Positions 44,092-54,184 are shown, counted from the first letter of the stretch. The stretch is 64,000 nt of DNA from S015-6 sp964384945 (GCA_964384945.1 CAYLMK010000008.1:170040-234039), one strand, 5' to 3'. A program made the numbers and translations. Notes: generated by a model from the letters alone, not told the origin.

Positions 44092-45204
44092 ATGCGTCCA
44101 GGATGCAGGATCGGCATACTCGCGGCCTTGGTTTCGTGGCTCGGCCTGCTGCCTTCCTGTGATCGTGAACCGCCGGTGCAGGAGCCCATCGTGAGGCCCG
44201 TCCGGACCCAGCAGGTCTTCCTGACGGGGGGCCCCCGGCTCCGGACCTTCGCGGGCATCGCACAGGCCGGCCTCGAGTCCAGGCTGAGTTTTCGGGTTTC
44301 CGGGAAGGTGCGGCTGCTCAATGTCAAGCTCGGAGACCAGGTCAAGGCCGGGGATCTCATCGCCGAACTCGACCCGATGGACTACCGGCTTCAGGTCGAG
44401 GAGACCGAGGCCTCCCTGGAGCGGGCGCGGGCGGACTTGCGAAACGCCGAGGCCAAGTACGCGCGCGTGCGGGCCCTTTACGAGAACCGGAACGCGTCGC
44501 AGGACGATCTGGATGCGGCCCGGGCGGGCGCCGAATCCGCCCGGGCGCAGGTCGATTCGATCCGCAAGCGGCTCGAACTGGCCCGCGCGCAGCTCGGCTA
44601 CACAAGGCTCAGGGCGGCCACGGACGGGGCCATCGCCCAGGTAGCCGTGGAGGTGGACGAGAACGTGCAGGCGGGCCAGACCGTGGTCCTTCTGACCGCC
44701 GGCGCCAGGCCGGAGGTCAAGGTGGGCATGCCCGAGGGCCTGATCGCCCGTGTCGAGGCCGGAGGCAAGGTGATCGTCACCTTCGATGCGATCCCGGCAA
44801 AGACCTTCAGCGCGGTCATCACCGAGGTGGGTGTGGTCACCGGTCTGAGCAGCACCTACCCGGTCAAGGTGAGGCTCGACCAGCCGGACCCCGACGTGCG
44901 CCCCGGGATGGCCGCGGAGGTGACCTTCCGCTTCGGGTCCGAGGGCGACCGGGAGCGCTTCCTGGTGCCTTCGATCGCCGTGGGCGAGGACCTCGAGGGC
45001 CGATACGTTTTTGTCGTGGAACCGGGTCCGCAAGGCTTCGGCACGGTGCGTCGCAGGCCCGTTGTGGTCGGGGAGCTCCGGGAAGAGGGCATCGAGGTCC
45101 TGGAAGGGCTGTCCGAGGGAGACAGGGTGGTGATCGCCGGCATCAGCAAGATCGCCGAGGGGCGCAAAGTGAGGCTTCTTTCGGCCGGGAGCGGGCTGCC
45201 ATGA
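44092..45204 (+). CDS. RND efflux periplasmic adaptor (membrane fusion protein)
   Basis: A 370-aa probable lipoprotein (signal ending LLPSC). The typical adaptor order is visible: a first lipoyl half (LESRLSFRVSGKVRLLNVKLGDQVKAGDLIAELDPMDY), a helical hairpin (about 95-165), a second lipoyl half (ARAQLGYTRLRAATDGAIAQVAVEVDENVQAGQTVVLL), a beta-barrel domain and a membrane-proximal domain (VVIAGISKIAEGRKVRLL). It links the inner-membrane pump to the TolC-like protein. GAGGAGAGGG precedes the ATG, and the stop overlaps the pump start (ATGA). Confidence 0.94.
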   Translation: MRPGCRIGILAALVSWLGLLPSCDREPPVQEPIVRPVRTQQVFLTGGPRLRTFAGIAQAGLESRLSFRVSGKVRLLNVKLGDQVKAGDLIAELDPMDYRLQVEETEASLERARADLRNAEAKYARVRALYENRNASQDDLDAARAGAESARAQVDSIRKRLELARAQLGYTRLRAATDGAIAQVAVEVDENVQAGQTVVLLTAGARPEVKVGMPEGLIARVEAGGKVIVTFDAIPAKTFSAVITEVGVVTGLSSTYPVKVRLDQPDPDVRPGMAAEVTFRFGSEGDRERFLVPSIAVGEDLEGRYVFVVEPGPQGFGTVRRRPVVVGELREEGIEVLEGLSEGDRVVIAGISKIAEGRKVRLLSAGSGLP

Positions 45205-48200
45205 ACATCACTCTGGCGGCGATCGAGAAAAACCGGATCACGGTCGTGGCGCTCATCGTCATTTTCTTCGCCGGCCTGGCGGCCTACCGGGACATGCCCC
45301 AGAGCGAGGACCCGGGCTTCATCATCCGCGTCGCCCTGGTGGTGACCTATTTCCCCGGCGCGAGCCCGGAGAGGGTGGAACAGCTCGTGACGGACCGGCT
45401 GGAGAAGGCCATACAGGAAATCCCGGAACTGGACTTCATTTCGAGCGAATCCAAGACCGGCGTATCTCTCATTTATGTCAATATCAAGGAGAGCTACACC
45501 GAGATGCGTCCGATCTGGGACGATCTAAGACGCAAGGTCGACCGGGTCAGGGCCGACCTTCCGAACGGAGTGATCGGCCCGATCGTGAACGACGAATTCG
45601 GCGATGTCTTCGGGATCATCATCGCCCTGACCGGGGAGGGGTACACCTACGCGGAACTCAAAGAGGTCGCGGACGATGTCAGGAACGAACTGCTCCTGAT
45701 CGACGAGGCGGCCAAGGTGGAGATCCAGGGGGCTCAGGAGGAGCGGGTCTTCGTCGAGTACAACAACGCACGGCTGGCCGAATTCGGCCTCTCCCCGCTC
45801 CAGCTCGCTCAGATTCTCGACACGCACAACATCATCATTCCGGGCGGGGACGTGACGACCGAGGCGGAGCGGATCGTGCTCGAGCCGACGGGGAACTTCG
45901 AGTCCCTCGAGGACCTGCGCCGGTCGGTCATCAAGCTTCCGGGCCGGCAGGATCTTCTCTATCTGGAGGACCTGGCGAATGTCTACCGGGACTACATCGA
46001 TCCCCCGGAATCGATGATGCGTTACAGCGGCAGGCCCTGTCTGGGGCTGGCCGTCAGCCTGCGAAAGGGCGGGAACATCCTGTCCCTGGGCAGGCAAGTC
46101 AAGGCCGCCATCGACCGGCTGCAGGAGGTCTATCCGATCGGGATCGAGTTCGAGATCGTGGCCTTCCAGCCCGATCACGTATCCAGAAAGGTGGACTCCT
46201 TCGTTGCGAGCCTCTTTCAGGCGGTTGCCATCGTGCTCGGGGTGATGCTCGCGACCCTGGGAGTCCGCACCGGCTTCGTCGTGGCCTCCCTGATCCCCAT
46301 GTCCATGGTCATGAGCCTTCTGGTCATGTCGATCCTGGACATCGGCATCGACCAGATGTCTCTGGCCGCGCTCATCATCGCCCTGGGCATGCTGGTGGAC
46401 AACGCGATCGTCATGTCCGAGTCCATCATGGTGCAGATCGCGGAGGGAAAGAGCCCGGTCCAGGCGGCCGTCGATTCCGGCATCGAACTCAGGATCCCGC
46501 TGCTGACCTCCTCGCTGACCACGGCGGCGGCTTTCCTGCCGATCTACCTCGCCGAGTCGAGCACCGGCGAGTACACCGCGCCCCTCTTCAAGGTGGTCAC
46601 GATCGCGCTTTTGAGTTCCTGGGTGCTCTCCCTGACCATGACCCCCCTGCTGTGCGTAACCTTCCTCCGGGTGCGGGCGGCGGGGCCGGCCGAGGAGGGA
46701 CTCTACGCGTCCCGCTTCTTCAGGGCCTACCGCGCGCTCCTGTTGGTGGGGCTTCGGCATCGGTTCGCGGCCCTCGGCGCGGCCCTGCTCATCTTTTTGG
46801 TTGCCATGCAGGGATTCCGGTTCATACCGAACATCTTTTTCCCTCCCAACGACAAGGCGATCCTCAAGGCGGAGTTCGATCTGCCCATGGGCACACCCAT
46901 CGAGAAAACCCTGGAGGTGGTCGCCGAGATCGAGGCCTTCCTGGAAGAAAAGCTTTCGGTCGCGCCGGACCGCCCCGAAGGGATCCTGAACTGGGCGACC
47001 TTCATCGGCCAGGGCGCCCCCCGGTTCGTGCTCAACTTCAACCCCGAGCAGGCCAGGCCGGAATATGCGGTCATGATCGTCAACGCGACCTCGGTCCGGG
47101 CGATCCAGGAAACGATCCTCCCGGCCATGGAGGCCTTCAGCCTCGAGAACTTCCCGGATCTGTCCGCCAACATCATGCTGCTGCCCACGGGTCCGCCCCC
47201 CACCGCGCCCGTGGAGGTGCGGATCTCCGGCAAGGATCCGGACGCGCTCTTCCGGATCGCGGATGCGGTCAAGGAGAAGCTCGCGTCGATCCCGGGCACC
47301 AAGAACATGGAGGATGACTGGGGCCTGAGGACCAAGAAGCTGCGGGTGAACGTGAACCAGCCGAGGGCGAGGCGGGCGGGCCTGACCAACGCGGACGTGG
47401 CCCTGTCGCTGCAAACGGTACTCAGCGGCTACGAGTCCACCCAGTACCGGGAAGAGGACGAGGTGATTCCGATCATTCTGCGGTCCGCCGGCGCGGATCG
47501 AAAGGACATCGGGAAGCTCGAAACGCTCAACATCTACGCCCAGTCGACCGGACAGTCCGTGCCCCTGAAGCAGGTGGCCGACGTGGAGGTGGTCTGGCAG
47601 CCCTCCAAGATCCTCCGCAGGGACACGCTCCGGACCGTCACCGTCGAGTGCGACATCGAGCCGTCGACCACGCCCATCGCCGTGAGCAACGCCATGGACG
47701 CCTGGCTCAAGGGAGAGAGCGCGGGCTGGGAGGCCGGCTACAAGTACGAGCTGGGAGGGGAGCTGGAAAAATCGGTCGAGGCGAACAAGTCGATTGCGGA
47801 CAAGGTTCCCGTGGCGGGCTTCATCATCCTCTTCATTCTGGTGGCCCAGTTCAACTCCATCCGCAGGCCCCTGATCATCCTCGTGACCATCCCGCTCGGG
47901 ATGATCGGCGTGGTGTTCGGGCTGATCGCGGCCGGGTCCTATTTCGGGTTCATGACCCTTCTGGGGATCATCTCGCTCTCCGGGATCGTGATCAACAATG
48001 CGATCGTCCTGATCGACCGGATCCGCATCGAAATCGAGGAGAACCGGCTTGAGCCGCCGCGGGCCGTCATCGAGGCCGCCCAGCGCCGCCTGCGGCCCAT
48101 CCTGCTCACGACCCTGACCACGATCGGGGGCCTGGTGCCCCTGTGGTTCGGAGGCGGGCCGATGTGGGAGCCCATGGCCATTTCGATCATCTTCGGGCTG

Positions 48201-48287
48201 CTGTTTGCGACCGTCCTGACCCTGGGCCTGGTGCCGATCCTCTATTCGCTCTTGTTCCGCGTCCCTTTTCGCGATTTCCGGTACTAG
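45201..48287 (+). CDS. RND family efflux pump permease (AcrB/MexB superfamily)
   Basis: A 1028-aa inner-membrane pump with the expected two halves of six helices and two large periplasmic loops. Family motifs: YFPGASPERVEQLVTDRLEKAIQEIPELDFISS near the N-terminus, and the proton-relay helix ALGMLVDNAIVMSES, where the second acidic residue of AcrB's DD pair is Asn. GFMTLLGIISLSGIVINNAIVLIDRI and RRLRPILLTTLTTIGGLVPL are in the second half. It exports a substrate driven by protons together with the adaptor and TolC-like protein of the same operon. Substrate unknown. Confidence 0.95.
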   Translation: MNITLAAIEKNRITVVALIVIFFAGLAAYRDMPQSEDPGFIIRVALVVTYFPGASPERVEQLVTDRLEKAIQEIPELDFISSESKTGVSLIYVNIKESYTEMRPIWDDLRRKVDRVRADLPNGVIGPIVNDEFGDVFGIIIALTGEGYTYAELKEVADDVRNELLLIDEAAKVEIQGAQEERVFVEYNNARLAEFGLSPLQLAQILDTHNIIIPGGDVTTEAERIVLEPTGNFESLEDLRRSVIKLPGRQDLLYLEDLANVYRDYIDPPESMMRYSGRPCLGLAVSLRKGGNILSLGRQVKAAIDRLQEVYPIGIEFEIVAFQPDHVSRKVDSFVASLFQAVAIVLGVMLATLGVRTGFVVASLIPMSMVMSLLVMSILDIGIDQMSLAALIIALGMLVDNAIVMSESIMVQIAEGKSPVQAAVDSGIELRIPLLTSSLTTAAAFLPIYLAESSTGEYTAPLFKVVTIALLSSWVLSLTMTPLLCVTFLRVRAAGPAEEGLYASRFFRAYRALLLVGLRHRFAALGAALLIFLVAMQGFRFIPNIFFPPNDKAILKAEFDLPMGTPIEKTLEVVAEIEAFLEEKLSVAPDRPEGILNWATFIGQGAPRFVLNFNPEQARPEYAVMIVNATSVRAIQETILPAMEAFSLENFPDLSANIMLLPTGPPPTAPVEVRISGKDPDALFRIADAVKEKLASIPGTKNMEDDWGLRTKKLRVNVNQPRARRAGLTNADVALSLQTVLSGYESTQYREEDEVIPIILRSAGADRKDIGKLETLNIYAQSTGQSVPLKQVADVEVVWQPSKILRRDTLRTVTVECDIEPSTTPIAVSNAMDAWLKGESAGWEAGYKYELGGELEKSVEANKSIADKVPVAGFIILFILVAQFNSIRRPLIILVTIPLGMIGVVFGLIAAGSYFGFMTLLGIISLSGIVINNAIVLIDRIRIEIEENRLEPPRAVIEAAQRRLRPILLTTLTTIGGLVPLWFGGGPMWEPMAISIIFGLLFATVLTLGLVPILYSLLFRVPFRDFRY

Positions 48288-48533
48288 GCCGCAGTCGGGG
48301 AATGTGCGGCTCCCATACACCACGAGGCGAGGGTCCGAAGGGGTGAAGCGTGGGAACCCCAAGCCCTGGGCGTCCGTCGCCCTGCACAAATCTCTGAGGG
48401 AACCCGGTACGGCCGGGAAGTGCGCAGACTCGGATCGGAAAAGAGGCCGGTCATTGCCCGCATGCGGACTTGCGACCCTGCATTTCGAGCCAGAGGAGGT
48501 GGCGGCGGAACGGCGGATCCGCAAGGGCCCCGC

Positions 48534-49181
48534 TCAGCCGCCGGCGAAGGCGGCCAGGGCGTCCCCATAGCTCTTGTGGCACCGGGTGTATGCGTCCCGG
48601 CCCATCAGGTCCTGCCGCCATCGCGTCACGTTCAGGTAGCCGGACAGGTCCACCTGGGCCACTTCGGCCGGGTCGAGGGCGGAGAGCAGGTTGAAGTCCG
48701 CGAGGGTCAGTTCGCCGCCTGCCAGGTATCTTCTCTCCTTCAGTTGCGTGTCCACGACAGGCAGGAACCTCTCGAGAAACGAAATCCCCTCGTTCAGGGA
48801 ACGCTCGTCCACCTCCTGCTTCAGGAAGGGCGCGAAGACCCGGTTGAACAAGACCCGGCTCAAGGCGGTGGCGATGTGATGGGAGACGAAATCGGACCAC
48901 TGGTCCACCAGGGCCCTCTGTCTGGCGCCGGCCGGGTAAAGGGGCGATTCGTGCTTTGCCGCCAGGTACTTGATGATGGCGTTGCTCTCGAAAAGGATGA
49001 ACCCGTCATCGTCGATGACGGGCACCTTGCCCCCGGGATGCAGCTTGAGGTGCTCGGCTGAGCGGTTCTCCCCCTTTACCAGATCTACTCTCCTGTATTC
49101 GTACTGCAATCTCAGCTCGTTGGCGACGAACCGCACCTTGTTGGTCGGTGAGGATAAATCCGCTCCGTAGATCTTCAGCAT
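48534..49181 (-). CDS. Glutathione S-transferase family protein
   Basis: A 215-aa protein with an N-terminal thioredoxin-like domain (MLKIYGADLSSPTNKVRFVANEL, then HPGGKVPVIDDDGFILFESNAIIKYLA) and a C-terminal helical domain (FLERFLPVVDTQLKERRYLAGGELTLADFNLLSAL). The SSPTNKV motif supplies the likely catalytic serine, and VPVIDDD...ESNAI is the glutathione-binding part. ATG 49181 is chosen because GGGGAGG lies upstream; the longer frame adds 31 residues without homology. The gaps on both sides (about 250 and 280 bases) show no further genes. Confidence 0.92.
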   Translation of the reverse strand: MLKIYGADLSSPTNKVRFVANELRLQYEYRRVDLVKGENRSAEHLKLHPGGKVPVIDDDGFILFESNAIIKYLAAKHESPLYPAGARQRALVDQWSDFVSHHIATALSRVLFNRVFAPFLKQEVDERSLNEGISFLERFLPVVDTQLKERRYLAGGELTLADFNLLSALDPAEVAQVDLSGYLNVTRWRQDLMGRDAYTRCHKSYGDALAAFAGG

Positions 49182-49459
49182 CTCCGAGACCTCCCCTGGT
49201 TGTTCGAGTTGCCCCGCTTCGGGTCGTTCCCTGCTTGGATGCGGAAAGTTCGGATAGGTTTTCGCAACCGGCAAGGAAAACCCGAAGAAAAGGCACCCCG
49301 GGCGCGGCGGGGCACCCCGAAAATGTAAATCTTTTCATTTGTTGTGCCGATCTATGAGGCTGTACACCTCCGGTGGTCGAAAACGGACCGGGGATTGGGA
49401 ATTCCCGTGCCACCGGTTGACGAAAATCGTCAGGGCGGGTTCTGCGGGAAGAAGAGGGT

Positions 49460-50878
49460 ATGAAGCTGTTCAGGAAACGTGCCACGCCCGTCATCCTTGT
49501 GGGCAACGAGGAGGTCCACTTCGTTCTCCAGGCGGGCTCCGCTCAGGGCAAGATCCTGGATCCCATTCCTCTGCGCCGGCTCCTGGCGGACGAAGCGGAC
49601 TGGAGTGCGGTGCCGGAAGCCTTCCGGCACCAGGCCAACTCGACCATGGTCGTGCCCGACTACTGGATCGCAAGCGCCTCGTTCCCGTTCCAGTCCCGAA
49701 AGGGGTCCCTGGCGGAGGCCTTCCTGGAGAGGAAGATCCAGGCCGAACTGAGCGACGTCCCGGAGACAAAGGATTTCTTCGAGTATTTCTTCCACGAATC
49801 CGAACGGGGCGAGAACGAGGTCACAGCCTATTTTCTTCGGGAGCCGAGGTTCTTCCAAGCTTACGAACGGTTGGCACTCCGGAACCTGCACCCAAGGTGG
49901 ATCACGACGCCGGCCTTCCTCTGGGAGGCCCAGCTCAAGGAGCGGATTCCGGGCTTTCAGCAAGGGGGAAAGGCCTTTGTTCACATCCTGCCCCAGGCTT
50001 GCTTCCTCTACTTCTTCTATGAGGGCCATTTCCTTTTCTCCAGGGAGATCGCTCTTCCGGAATACCGGCAGGATTCCTCCGAGCAAGTCGAGACCTTGAC
50101 CTACGAGATCCACCAGTCCCTGTACCTCTTCTCGCAGAAGGCCAAGGCGGAGATCGACCGGGTTTACGCGGCCTGCTTCGGATACCTGGAGCCCCGGGTC
50201 CTTTCCGAAAGGCTTGGGATGCAGGTGGAGGAGGTGGCCGCGCTGGAAGAACAGCTCACGGAAGGCTCGAGCACCATCGGACAGCCGGGCCTGCTGAGCG
50301 GACTCTGCCTGCCCGATCTGTCCCGCTCGCCGAGGTTCCTCAGAATCTCCAACCGGCAACGGGAGAGGGAACAGAAGTGGAAACCCGTCCAGAAGGTGGG
50401 GATCGCCGTGGGAACGATGCTCCTTCTCCTGCTCGCAGGGGAAGGAGTTCTTCTCTGGAATTGGTCGATGCCGGTCAGGGCGGAGACGGCCGGCGGGTCC
50501 GGGGTCGAGGCGAGGGAGACGGTTGCGGCCCTGCGGCAGTACAACGACGCGCTCGATCTGTTTCTGAAAGAGAAGCAGCGCCCCTCGGCCGCCAAGGCGA
50601 TTATCGACGTGGCCAGGTCCCTGCCCGAGGAGGTCTGGCTGACCGAAATCGTGGTCGAGACGGAACCGAAGCCCGGCGTGACGATGACGGGCGCCGTGCG
50701 GGCGGAGAAGCCGAATCAGTTCCGGGAGGCCCTCTGCGAGTTCCTGGACGGCCTGAAAGGACGCTTCCAGGGGGCCCGCTCCCTCGGCCTGCAGGACATC
50801 GATGTTGACACGGGGAAGTGCCGGCCCGTGGAAGGGGGCCATTCCTGCGCCATCGCCCTGGAGTTCGGATTGCCATGA
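49460..50878 (+). CDS. GspL/PilN-like pilus assembly protein (MshI-like)
   Basis: A 472-aa bitopic membrane protein. The N-terminal cytoplasmic half (1-310) has an actin-like pattern in degenerate form. A single membrane helix lies near residues 312-335 (VGIAVGTMLLLLLAGEGVLLW), followed by a periplasmic PilN-type domain (ETVAALRQYNDALDLFLKEKQRPSAAKAIIDVARSLPEEVWLTEIVVE). It should form the inner-membrane platform of the pilus or secretion machine with the next two genes. AAGAGGG precedes the ATG. The stop overlaps the next start. Confidence 0.8.
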   Translation: MKLFRKRATPVILVGNEEVHFVLQAGSAQGKILDPIPLRRLLADEADWSAVPEAFRHQANSTMVVPDYWIASASFPFQSRKGSLAEAFLERKIQAELSDVPETKDFFEYFFHESERGENEVTAYFLREPRFFQAYERLALRNLHPRWITTPAFLWEAQLKERIPGFQQGGKAFVHILPQACFLYFFYEGHFLFSREIALPEYRQDSSEQVETLTYEIHQSLYLFSQKAKAEIDRVYAACFGYLEPRVLSERLGMQVEEVAALEEQLTEGSSTIGQPGLLSGLCLPDLSRSPRFLRISNRQREREQKWKPVQKVGIAVGTMLLLLLAGEGVLLWNWSMPVRAETAGGSGVEARETVAALRQYNDALDLFLKEKQRPSAAKAIIDVARSLPEEVWLTEIVVETEPKPGVTMTGAVRAEKPNQFREALCEFLDGLKGRFQGARSLGLQDIDVDTGKCRPVEGGHSCAIALEFGLP

Positions 50879-51396
50879 AGAACCGCATCAGCAAGAGGTG
50901 GGTGGTCGTGGTGCTCATCTGGGCTGCCGTCCTCTTCCTCAACTACCGGAACATCGGTGAGATGTACCGGATCCGCGAGGCCAGGGACCGCAAGGTCTTC
51001 CTGACCATGGATCGGCAGTTCCTGAGGGCCCATTCCCGGGAGATAGCGGAGAGCCTCCGGAAGCGCGAGGCCTTTTTTCACTCCGCCGAGGCCCTGAACC
51101 TGGGCCTCCTGACCGTGGAGAACGAACTGAGCGCGCTGGCCGCCGAGCACGATCTCACAGGGGTCCAGGTGCGCAGCGAGCCCAAGGGCGCGGGCGAAGG
51201 AAACATCCCGTTGGTGCTCTCGTGCGAGGGATCCCTGAAACGGGTGGTCGAATGCCTGGAGGCCCTGCGGAGGGACCACTCGTACGCGCCGGTCACCAAG
51301 GTCACCGTGGCCATCGAGGGCCCCGGGGCGCCGGCGAAGTGCGAGGTCCGGTTGAACTATCGGTACAGGATCGTCCAGGCGGAGGCCGCGACATGA
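50875..51396 (+). CDS. PilO-like pilus assembly protein
   Basis: A 173-aa protein with one N-terminal membrane helix (WVVVVLIWAAVLFLNYRNI), coiled coil, and a ferredoxin-like PilO-type domain (ENELSALAAEHDLTGVQVRSEPKG, and VVECLEALRRDHSYAPVTKVTVAIEG). Its start overlaps the stop of the GspL/PilN-like gene (ATGA), and its own stop overlaps the next ATG. It is equivalent in position to MshJ/GspM. Confidence 0.75.
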   Translation: MKNRISKRWVVVVLIWAAVLFLNYRNIGEMYRIREARDRKVFLTMDRQFLRAHSREIAESLRKREAFFHSAEALNLGLLTVENELSALAAEHDLTGVQVRSEPKGAGEGNIPLVLSCEGSLKRVVECLEALRRDHSYAPVTKVTVAIEGPGAPAKCEVRLNYRYRIVQAEAAT

Positions 51397-51938
51397 AGAT
51401 CACGGTGGGCGACCGGCAGCGTTCCTTCATGGGCGCCTGGATTCTGGCCGCTCTGGTCATTCTGGGCGTCAACGGCCTGAACCTGACGAACCTGCTCGAT
51501 CAGCCCCTGCTGGGGAACTCGCAGGAGGTCAAAGGGATCCGGCGCCAGTGGAGGTTGCTCGAGCAGTTCAGCTCGCTTGCGATCCGGGAGGCGAAGGCCG
51601 TCGGCGACGTGGATCTGGCCCGGGTGTTCTCAAGATTCGAGCCGCTGCAGGTCCTGGAATCCTGGGACCCGGAGGCGGAAGAAGTGGAAACAGAGGCGGA
51701 GCCTGCGGGGCCGATTCTGCCGGTTCTGACAGGAATCATTACCGTCACCGACCTGGAGGGCAATGTCCGGTCGACGGCCGTATTCAACGGCAGGCGGTTC
51801 AGGGAAAAGGACGTTGTCGAAGGCTTCCGGATCGAACGAATCGCAGAACAGGGCGTCACCCTGAGCCGGTCGGGTGCAGACTGGTTCGTGCCGGCGCCCG
51901 AGGGCGGATACACCGCCATTCGAAAATACCTGGATTAG
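51393..51938 (+). CDS. GspC/PilP-like pilus or secretion protein
   Basis: A 181-aa protein with one membrane helix (MGAWILAALVILGVNGLNL) and a small beta-rich C-terminal domain of homology-region type (LTGIITVTDLEGNVRSTAVFNGRRFREKDVVEGFRIERIAEQGVTLSR). Such domains touch the secretin's N-terminal part. Coupled to the preceding gene by ATGA and placed just before the secretin gene, it matches the position of MshK/GspC. Confidence 0.78.
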   Translation: MKITVGDRQRSFMGAWILAALVILGVNGLNLTNLLDQPLLGNSQEVKGIRRQWRLLEQFSSLAIREAKAVGDVDLARVFSRFEPLQVLESWDPEAEEVETEAEPAGPILPVLTGIITVTDLEGNVRSTAVFNGRRFREKDVVEGFRIERIAEQGVTLSRSGADWFVPAPEGGYTAIRKYLD

Positions 51939-51949
51939 CGGGAGCGGTT

Positions 51950-53470
51950 ATGAACGGTATCCATCGCAAGGGGCTCTCCCTTCCGGCGATCTGTCTGTTC
52001 CTGGGCATTGCGGCCGGGTGCTCGATTCCGGCCGGCGGGCCGCGGCCCGTGGTGCAGGACGATCTGGCCAGGCAACAGGGAAAGGACCCGCACGCGGTTC
52101 TCGGGGAAGAGATGAACCGGCTCAAGGCCCTTCCCGGCCCTCCGCCCTTCACCGAGAAGATCGAGCCGATCCGGGACGAGGTCCTGGAAGAGACCAAGCT
52201 CTTCTCCCTCCTCTTCGACGAGGCTCCCCTGGGCGAGGTCCTCAGCGCGCTCATCCAGGACACGGATCTGAACCTCTCGGTGGAAGCGGGCGTGGACCTG
52301 AGCCGCACCGTCACGGTGCACCTGAAGACGGTCACCTTTGTGGAGGCCCTGAACATGGTCGTGGTCAAGGGGGCGGACTACGCATGGAAGAAAGAGGACG
52401 GGTGCCTGCACATCAACCGGTTCGACGAGAGGATCTATCATCTGGATTATCTGGATCTGGTCGGGGACACGCAGGTCGAGGTGGGCGGGGACATGCTCTC
52501 GAGCAGCGTCGAGGACGCCGGCGTCATCGCCAAGTTCCAGGTCAAGGGCACGAGGTCGAGCGAGCGGAGCGACGTGTGGACCGCGATCGAGCATGGCCTG
52601 GAAGGGCTCAAGTCCGCGGAGGGAACGATCCGCATGAACCGGAATGCGGGGCTCATCTACCTTGTGGACACCCCGCGGCGGGTCGCCGCCATGACGCGTT
52701 TTCTCGATGACGTCTCCGAGGCGCTCAAGAGGCAGGTCTTCATCCAGGCCAAGATCTTCGAGGTGACCCTGAACGACGAACATCAGTACGGCATCGACTG
52801 GGAGAGCATGCAGGTCGGCTTCGAGTCGAGCTCGACCGACCTGCCCGACATCTTCAACGTATTCGTGAACGGGGGGGGAAGGATCTTCCGGACGGACACC
52901 TCCGAACTGAGCGTCACCGTGGACTTTCTCCGGACGCAGGGGCAGATCTCGGTCCTGTCCAGCCCGCACCTGTCGGTCATGAACGGGCAGTCCGCGGTCA
53001 TGACGGTCGGATTCCAGTTCCCCTTCGGGGACGTGGACGGGGTGGACCGGGACGCCGAGACCGGGCTGGTGACGTACGGGACGTCCATCAAGCGCGTCAT
53101 CCTGGGGCTTCAACTGGGCATCACCCCGCAGATATCCAGGGACGGGATGATCACGCTGCACATCGTGCCCAGCATCACCAAGATCCAGGGGGAGGAGACG
53201 GTGACCATCCCCCTGACCGTCACCGACACGCAAGACATCAAGAACCCGATCATCGGGCTTCAGGAGTTCTCGACAACGGTTCGCGTCAGATCCGGCGAGT
53301 CCATCATCCTGGCCGGCCTGACCACGCAGAGCCGGGAGCAGGAGCACATCGGCCTGCCCCTGCTGGGAAGCATCCCCGGGCTCGGGAACCTGTTCAAGCA
53401 CGTGGAGGACAAGCTCGAGAACAAGGAATTGGTGGTTTTCATCTCGCCGGTCGTCCGGGAGGCGCTCTAG
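51950..53470 (+). CDS. Secretin, MshL/PilQ/GspD type
   Basis: A 506-aa outer-membrane lipoprotein (signal ending LGIAAGC, Cys24). Residues about 85-150 form an STN/N0 domain (PLGEVLSALIQDTDLNLSVEAGVDLSRTVTVHLKTVTFVEALNMV), followed by an N1-type domain. The C-terminal secretin barrel carries QISVLSSPHLSVMNGQSAVMTVG and the signature VRSGESIILAGLTTQSREQEHIGLPLLGSIPGLGNLF. It forms the outer-membrane gate of the MSHA-like pilus or type II system. It is the last gene of the coupled block 49460-53470. Confidence 0.94.
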   Translation: MNGIHRKGLSLPAICLFLGIAAGCSIPAGGPRPVVQDDLARQQGKDPHAVLGEEMNRLKALPGPPPFTEKIEPIRDEVLEETKLFSLLFDEAPLGEVLSALIQDTDLNLSVEAGVDLSRTVTVHLKTVTFVEALNMVVVKGADYAWKKEDGCLHINRFDERIYHLDYLDLVGDTQVEVGGDMLSSSVEDAGVIAKFQVKGTRSSERSDVWTAIEHGLEGLKSAEGTIRMNRNAGLIYLVDTPRRVAAMTRFLDDVSEALKRQVFIQAKIFEVTLNDEHQYGIDWESMQVGFESSSTDLPDIFNVFVNGGGRIFRTDTSELSVTVDFLRTQGQISVLSSPHLSVMNGQSAVMTVGFQFPFGDVDGVDRDAETGLVTYGTSIKRVILGLQLGITPQISRDGMITLHIVPSITKIQGEETVTIPLTVTDTQDIKNPIIGLQEFSTTVRVRSGESIILAGLTTQSREQEHIGLPLLGSIPGLGNLFKHVEDKLENKELVVFISPVVREAL

Positions 53471-53608
53471 CCGGGCCGGGGCACCGGCGGGGATTGCGGA
53501 AAAGGTAAAGTTCCTCGGAGGATTGCCGATAGATTAGGTGTGGTTTTGGGTGCGTAAAGGGAGCAAATGGGAAACGCCCCATATAACTCGAAGAAGGAGA
53601 GAAAGGCG

Positions 53609-54184
53609 ATGTTACTCAGAGGAATCAAGGGAAGGCAGGCGGGATTCACCCTGGTCGAGATCGCGATCGTCATGGTGATCATCGGGCTCCTGATCGGAGG
53701 GGTCCTCAAGGGACAGGCCATGGTGCAGAACGCCAAGGTGAAACGCGTGGTCAAGCAGGCCGACGAGATCCGCGCCGCGGTGATGTCCTTTTACGACAAG
53801 TACGGCGTCTACCCCGGCGACGAGAACCTGGCCCCCATTCCCCCGGGAACCGATGCGGAAGGGGACGGGGACGGGCAGATCGAGAACAACGCGGAGCGCT
53901 TCGAGCTCTTCCGGGATCTTCAACTCGCCGAACTCATCAGCGGGAACTATAACGGGACGAGCGATCTGCCCAAGCACGCCTTCGGCGACGATCTGGATCT
54001 CTATTGGGTCGACCCCGGCCCCGGCGAGGCAAAGCACTATTTCCTGTTTTACAACCTCCCCGCCGAGGTCTGCCTCGAGGTCGACATGAAGTACGATGAC
54101 GGGTCCGACACGACCGGATCCATCCTGGCGAGCGAGGCCTACACGTCCGGGAACACGGTGGGCACCTTCTACATGCTCTTCTAA
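53609..54184 (+). CDS. Type IV prepilin-like protein (pilin 1)
   Basis: A 191-aa prepilin with leader MLLRGIKGRQAG cut before FTLVEIAIVMVIIGLLIGGVL; the conserved Glu5 of the mature chain is present. The C-terminal domain holds a calcium-like acidic stretch (GTDAEGDGDGQIENNAE). ATG 53609 follows AAGGAGAG; the upstream in-frame ATG at 53567 would lengthen the leader unusually. A strong terminator follows, so it can be expressed as a high-copy major subunit. No prepilin peptidase gene is in the window. Confidence 0.9.
   Translation: MLLRGIKGRQAGFTLVEIAIVMVIIGLLIGGVLKGQAMVQNAKVKRVVKQADEIRAAVMSFYDKYGVYPGDENLAPIPPGTDAEGDGDGQIENNAERFELFRDLQLAELISGNYNGTSDLPKHAFGDDLDLYWVDPGPGEAKHYFLFYNLPAEVCLEVDMKYDDGSDTTGSILASEAYTSGNTVGTFYMLF

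Noticed and set aside
45525..48524. A 999-aa antisense frame over the RND pump gene
   Set aside because: Low-complexity Arg/Asp/Gly/His-rich translation, fully overlapping a well-supported pump.
53530..53565. A possible sigma-54 promoter before pilin 1 (GTGGTTTTGGGTGCG)
   Set aside because: The GG and GC elements are 10 bases apart; sigma-54 promoters need 12.
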